NCBI RefSeq assembly: GCF_000732945.1
Contig: NZ_CP008944.1
Location: 2,242,310-2,306,309 of the forward strand
Length of the DNA stretch: 64,000 nt
Reading direction: 5' to 3'
From: Corynebacterium atypicum
Lineage (GTDB): Bacteria; Actinomycetota; Actinomycetes; Mycobacteriales; Mycobacteriaceae
Part shown: piece by piece, positions 63,891-64,000 of the stretch
Layout: each line of letters opens with the position of its first letter
Numbering within the stretch: the first letter of the stretch is position 1
Made by a program: the position numbers and the translations under genes
Notes under the pieces: generated by a model
What the model was told of the DNA's origin: nothing
The model's database searches: none
Seen by the model: only the letters and a program-made list of their open reading frames with translations

Positions 63891-64000
63891 CCGCGCGGCT
63901 GGCCCTCGATGAGCTGCATAATCCGCTTGAAGTCGGCTTCGTCGCCGAACTCGATGACCATTTTGCCCTTGCGCTTGCCCATGGTCACCGTCACCCGGGT
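63887..64000 (-). CDS. parB: chromosome partitioning protein ParB (C-terminal end)
   Basis: Only the last 37 codons are in the window; the gene continues past the right edge. The visible part reads GKRKGKMVIEFGDEADFKRIMQLIEGQPRG, the typical ParB C-terminal dimerisation end. It converges on cwlM, sharing the CTAG over both stop codons. parA and then the dnaA region are expected beyond. It would bind the four parS sites at 43-51 kb. Confidence 0.93.
   Translation of the reverse strand, partial: TRVTVTMGKRKGKMVIEFGDEADFKRIMQLIEGQPRG

Overview
This is a high-GC actinobacterial chromosome segment, almost certainly from a Corynebacterium species close to the replication origin. The evidence is the 16S rRNA leader type, the gene run NUDIX (mutT4) - DUF6049 - murJ - sigM - trxB - trxA - cwlM - parB at the right end (the same order as the mycobacterial/corynebacterial oriC-proximal cluster), a trpL-E-G-D-CF-B-A operon preceded by an attenuator, four ParB-binding parS palindromes at 43-51 kb, and surface-protein C-termini of the corynebacterial type. 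No species can be named from the sequence alone.

Layout. 0-2 kb: 5' three quarters of a 16S rRNA gene on the minus strand, with its leader and promoter. 2-5.6 kb: a YtrA-like GntR regulator, a NYN-domain protein, PspA and a thioredoxin. 5.8-8.2 kb: a copper P1B-ATPase whose promoter contains a CsoR-like palindrome. 8.2-11.8 kb: rpsF-ssb-rplI and dnaB on the minus strand, with two DnaA-box clusters upstream of dnaB. 11.9-16.7 kb: a minus-strand envelope group (DUF5318, class A PBP, a frame-disrupted DUF2029 membrane glycosyltransferase, a small membrane protein) and a lipoprotein. 17-24 kb: stress and metabolism genes (MarR, universal stress protein, MhuD-like heme oxygenase, panD, DUF1846, dps, a Fpg/Nei glycosylase) and a frameshifted vanZ. 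24.1-25.4 kb: a scar-like stretch with a 3' remnant of a surface protein, long inverted repeats and an orphan DtxR-like box. 25.4-36.6 kb: nnrD, a winged-helix protein, an amber-interrupted membrane protein, a DUF364 protein, leuS, ybaN-like, an FGGY kinase, a dicarboxylate-type symporter and an SdpI-like protein. 36.7-40.5 kb: a large secreted, repeat-containing surface protein with five separate reading-frame lesions, including a G10 tract just after the start codon. 40.9-48.4 kb: the trp operon. 48.4-53.6 kb: a Rieske lipoprotein, an SBF-like transporter, a brnFE-type exporter, YqgE and PcnA. 53.6-64 kb: the mutT4-to-parB cluster.

How it works together: the right half is a core chromosome-maintenance and cell-wall block. 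MurJ and CwlM control lipid II flux, SigM/TrxB/TrxA handle thiol stress, and ParB with the parS sites handles segregation. The trp operon lies within the parS zone, and three of its genes or neighbours (trpG, trpC-trpF, azlC/brnF) carry parS inside or at the end of their reading frames. The left half contains the replicative helicase with what looks like a DnaA-binding regulatory region. The unusual signal in the window is the density of reading-frame lesions in envelope and surface genes (12.6-14.0, 23.4-24.1, 24.3-24.9, 28.2-28.8 and 36.8-40.5 kb), while core genes are intact. Some single-base lesions in short homopolymers could be assembly errors; the amber codons and the 8-bp tandem duplication are less easily explained that way.
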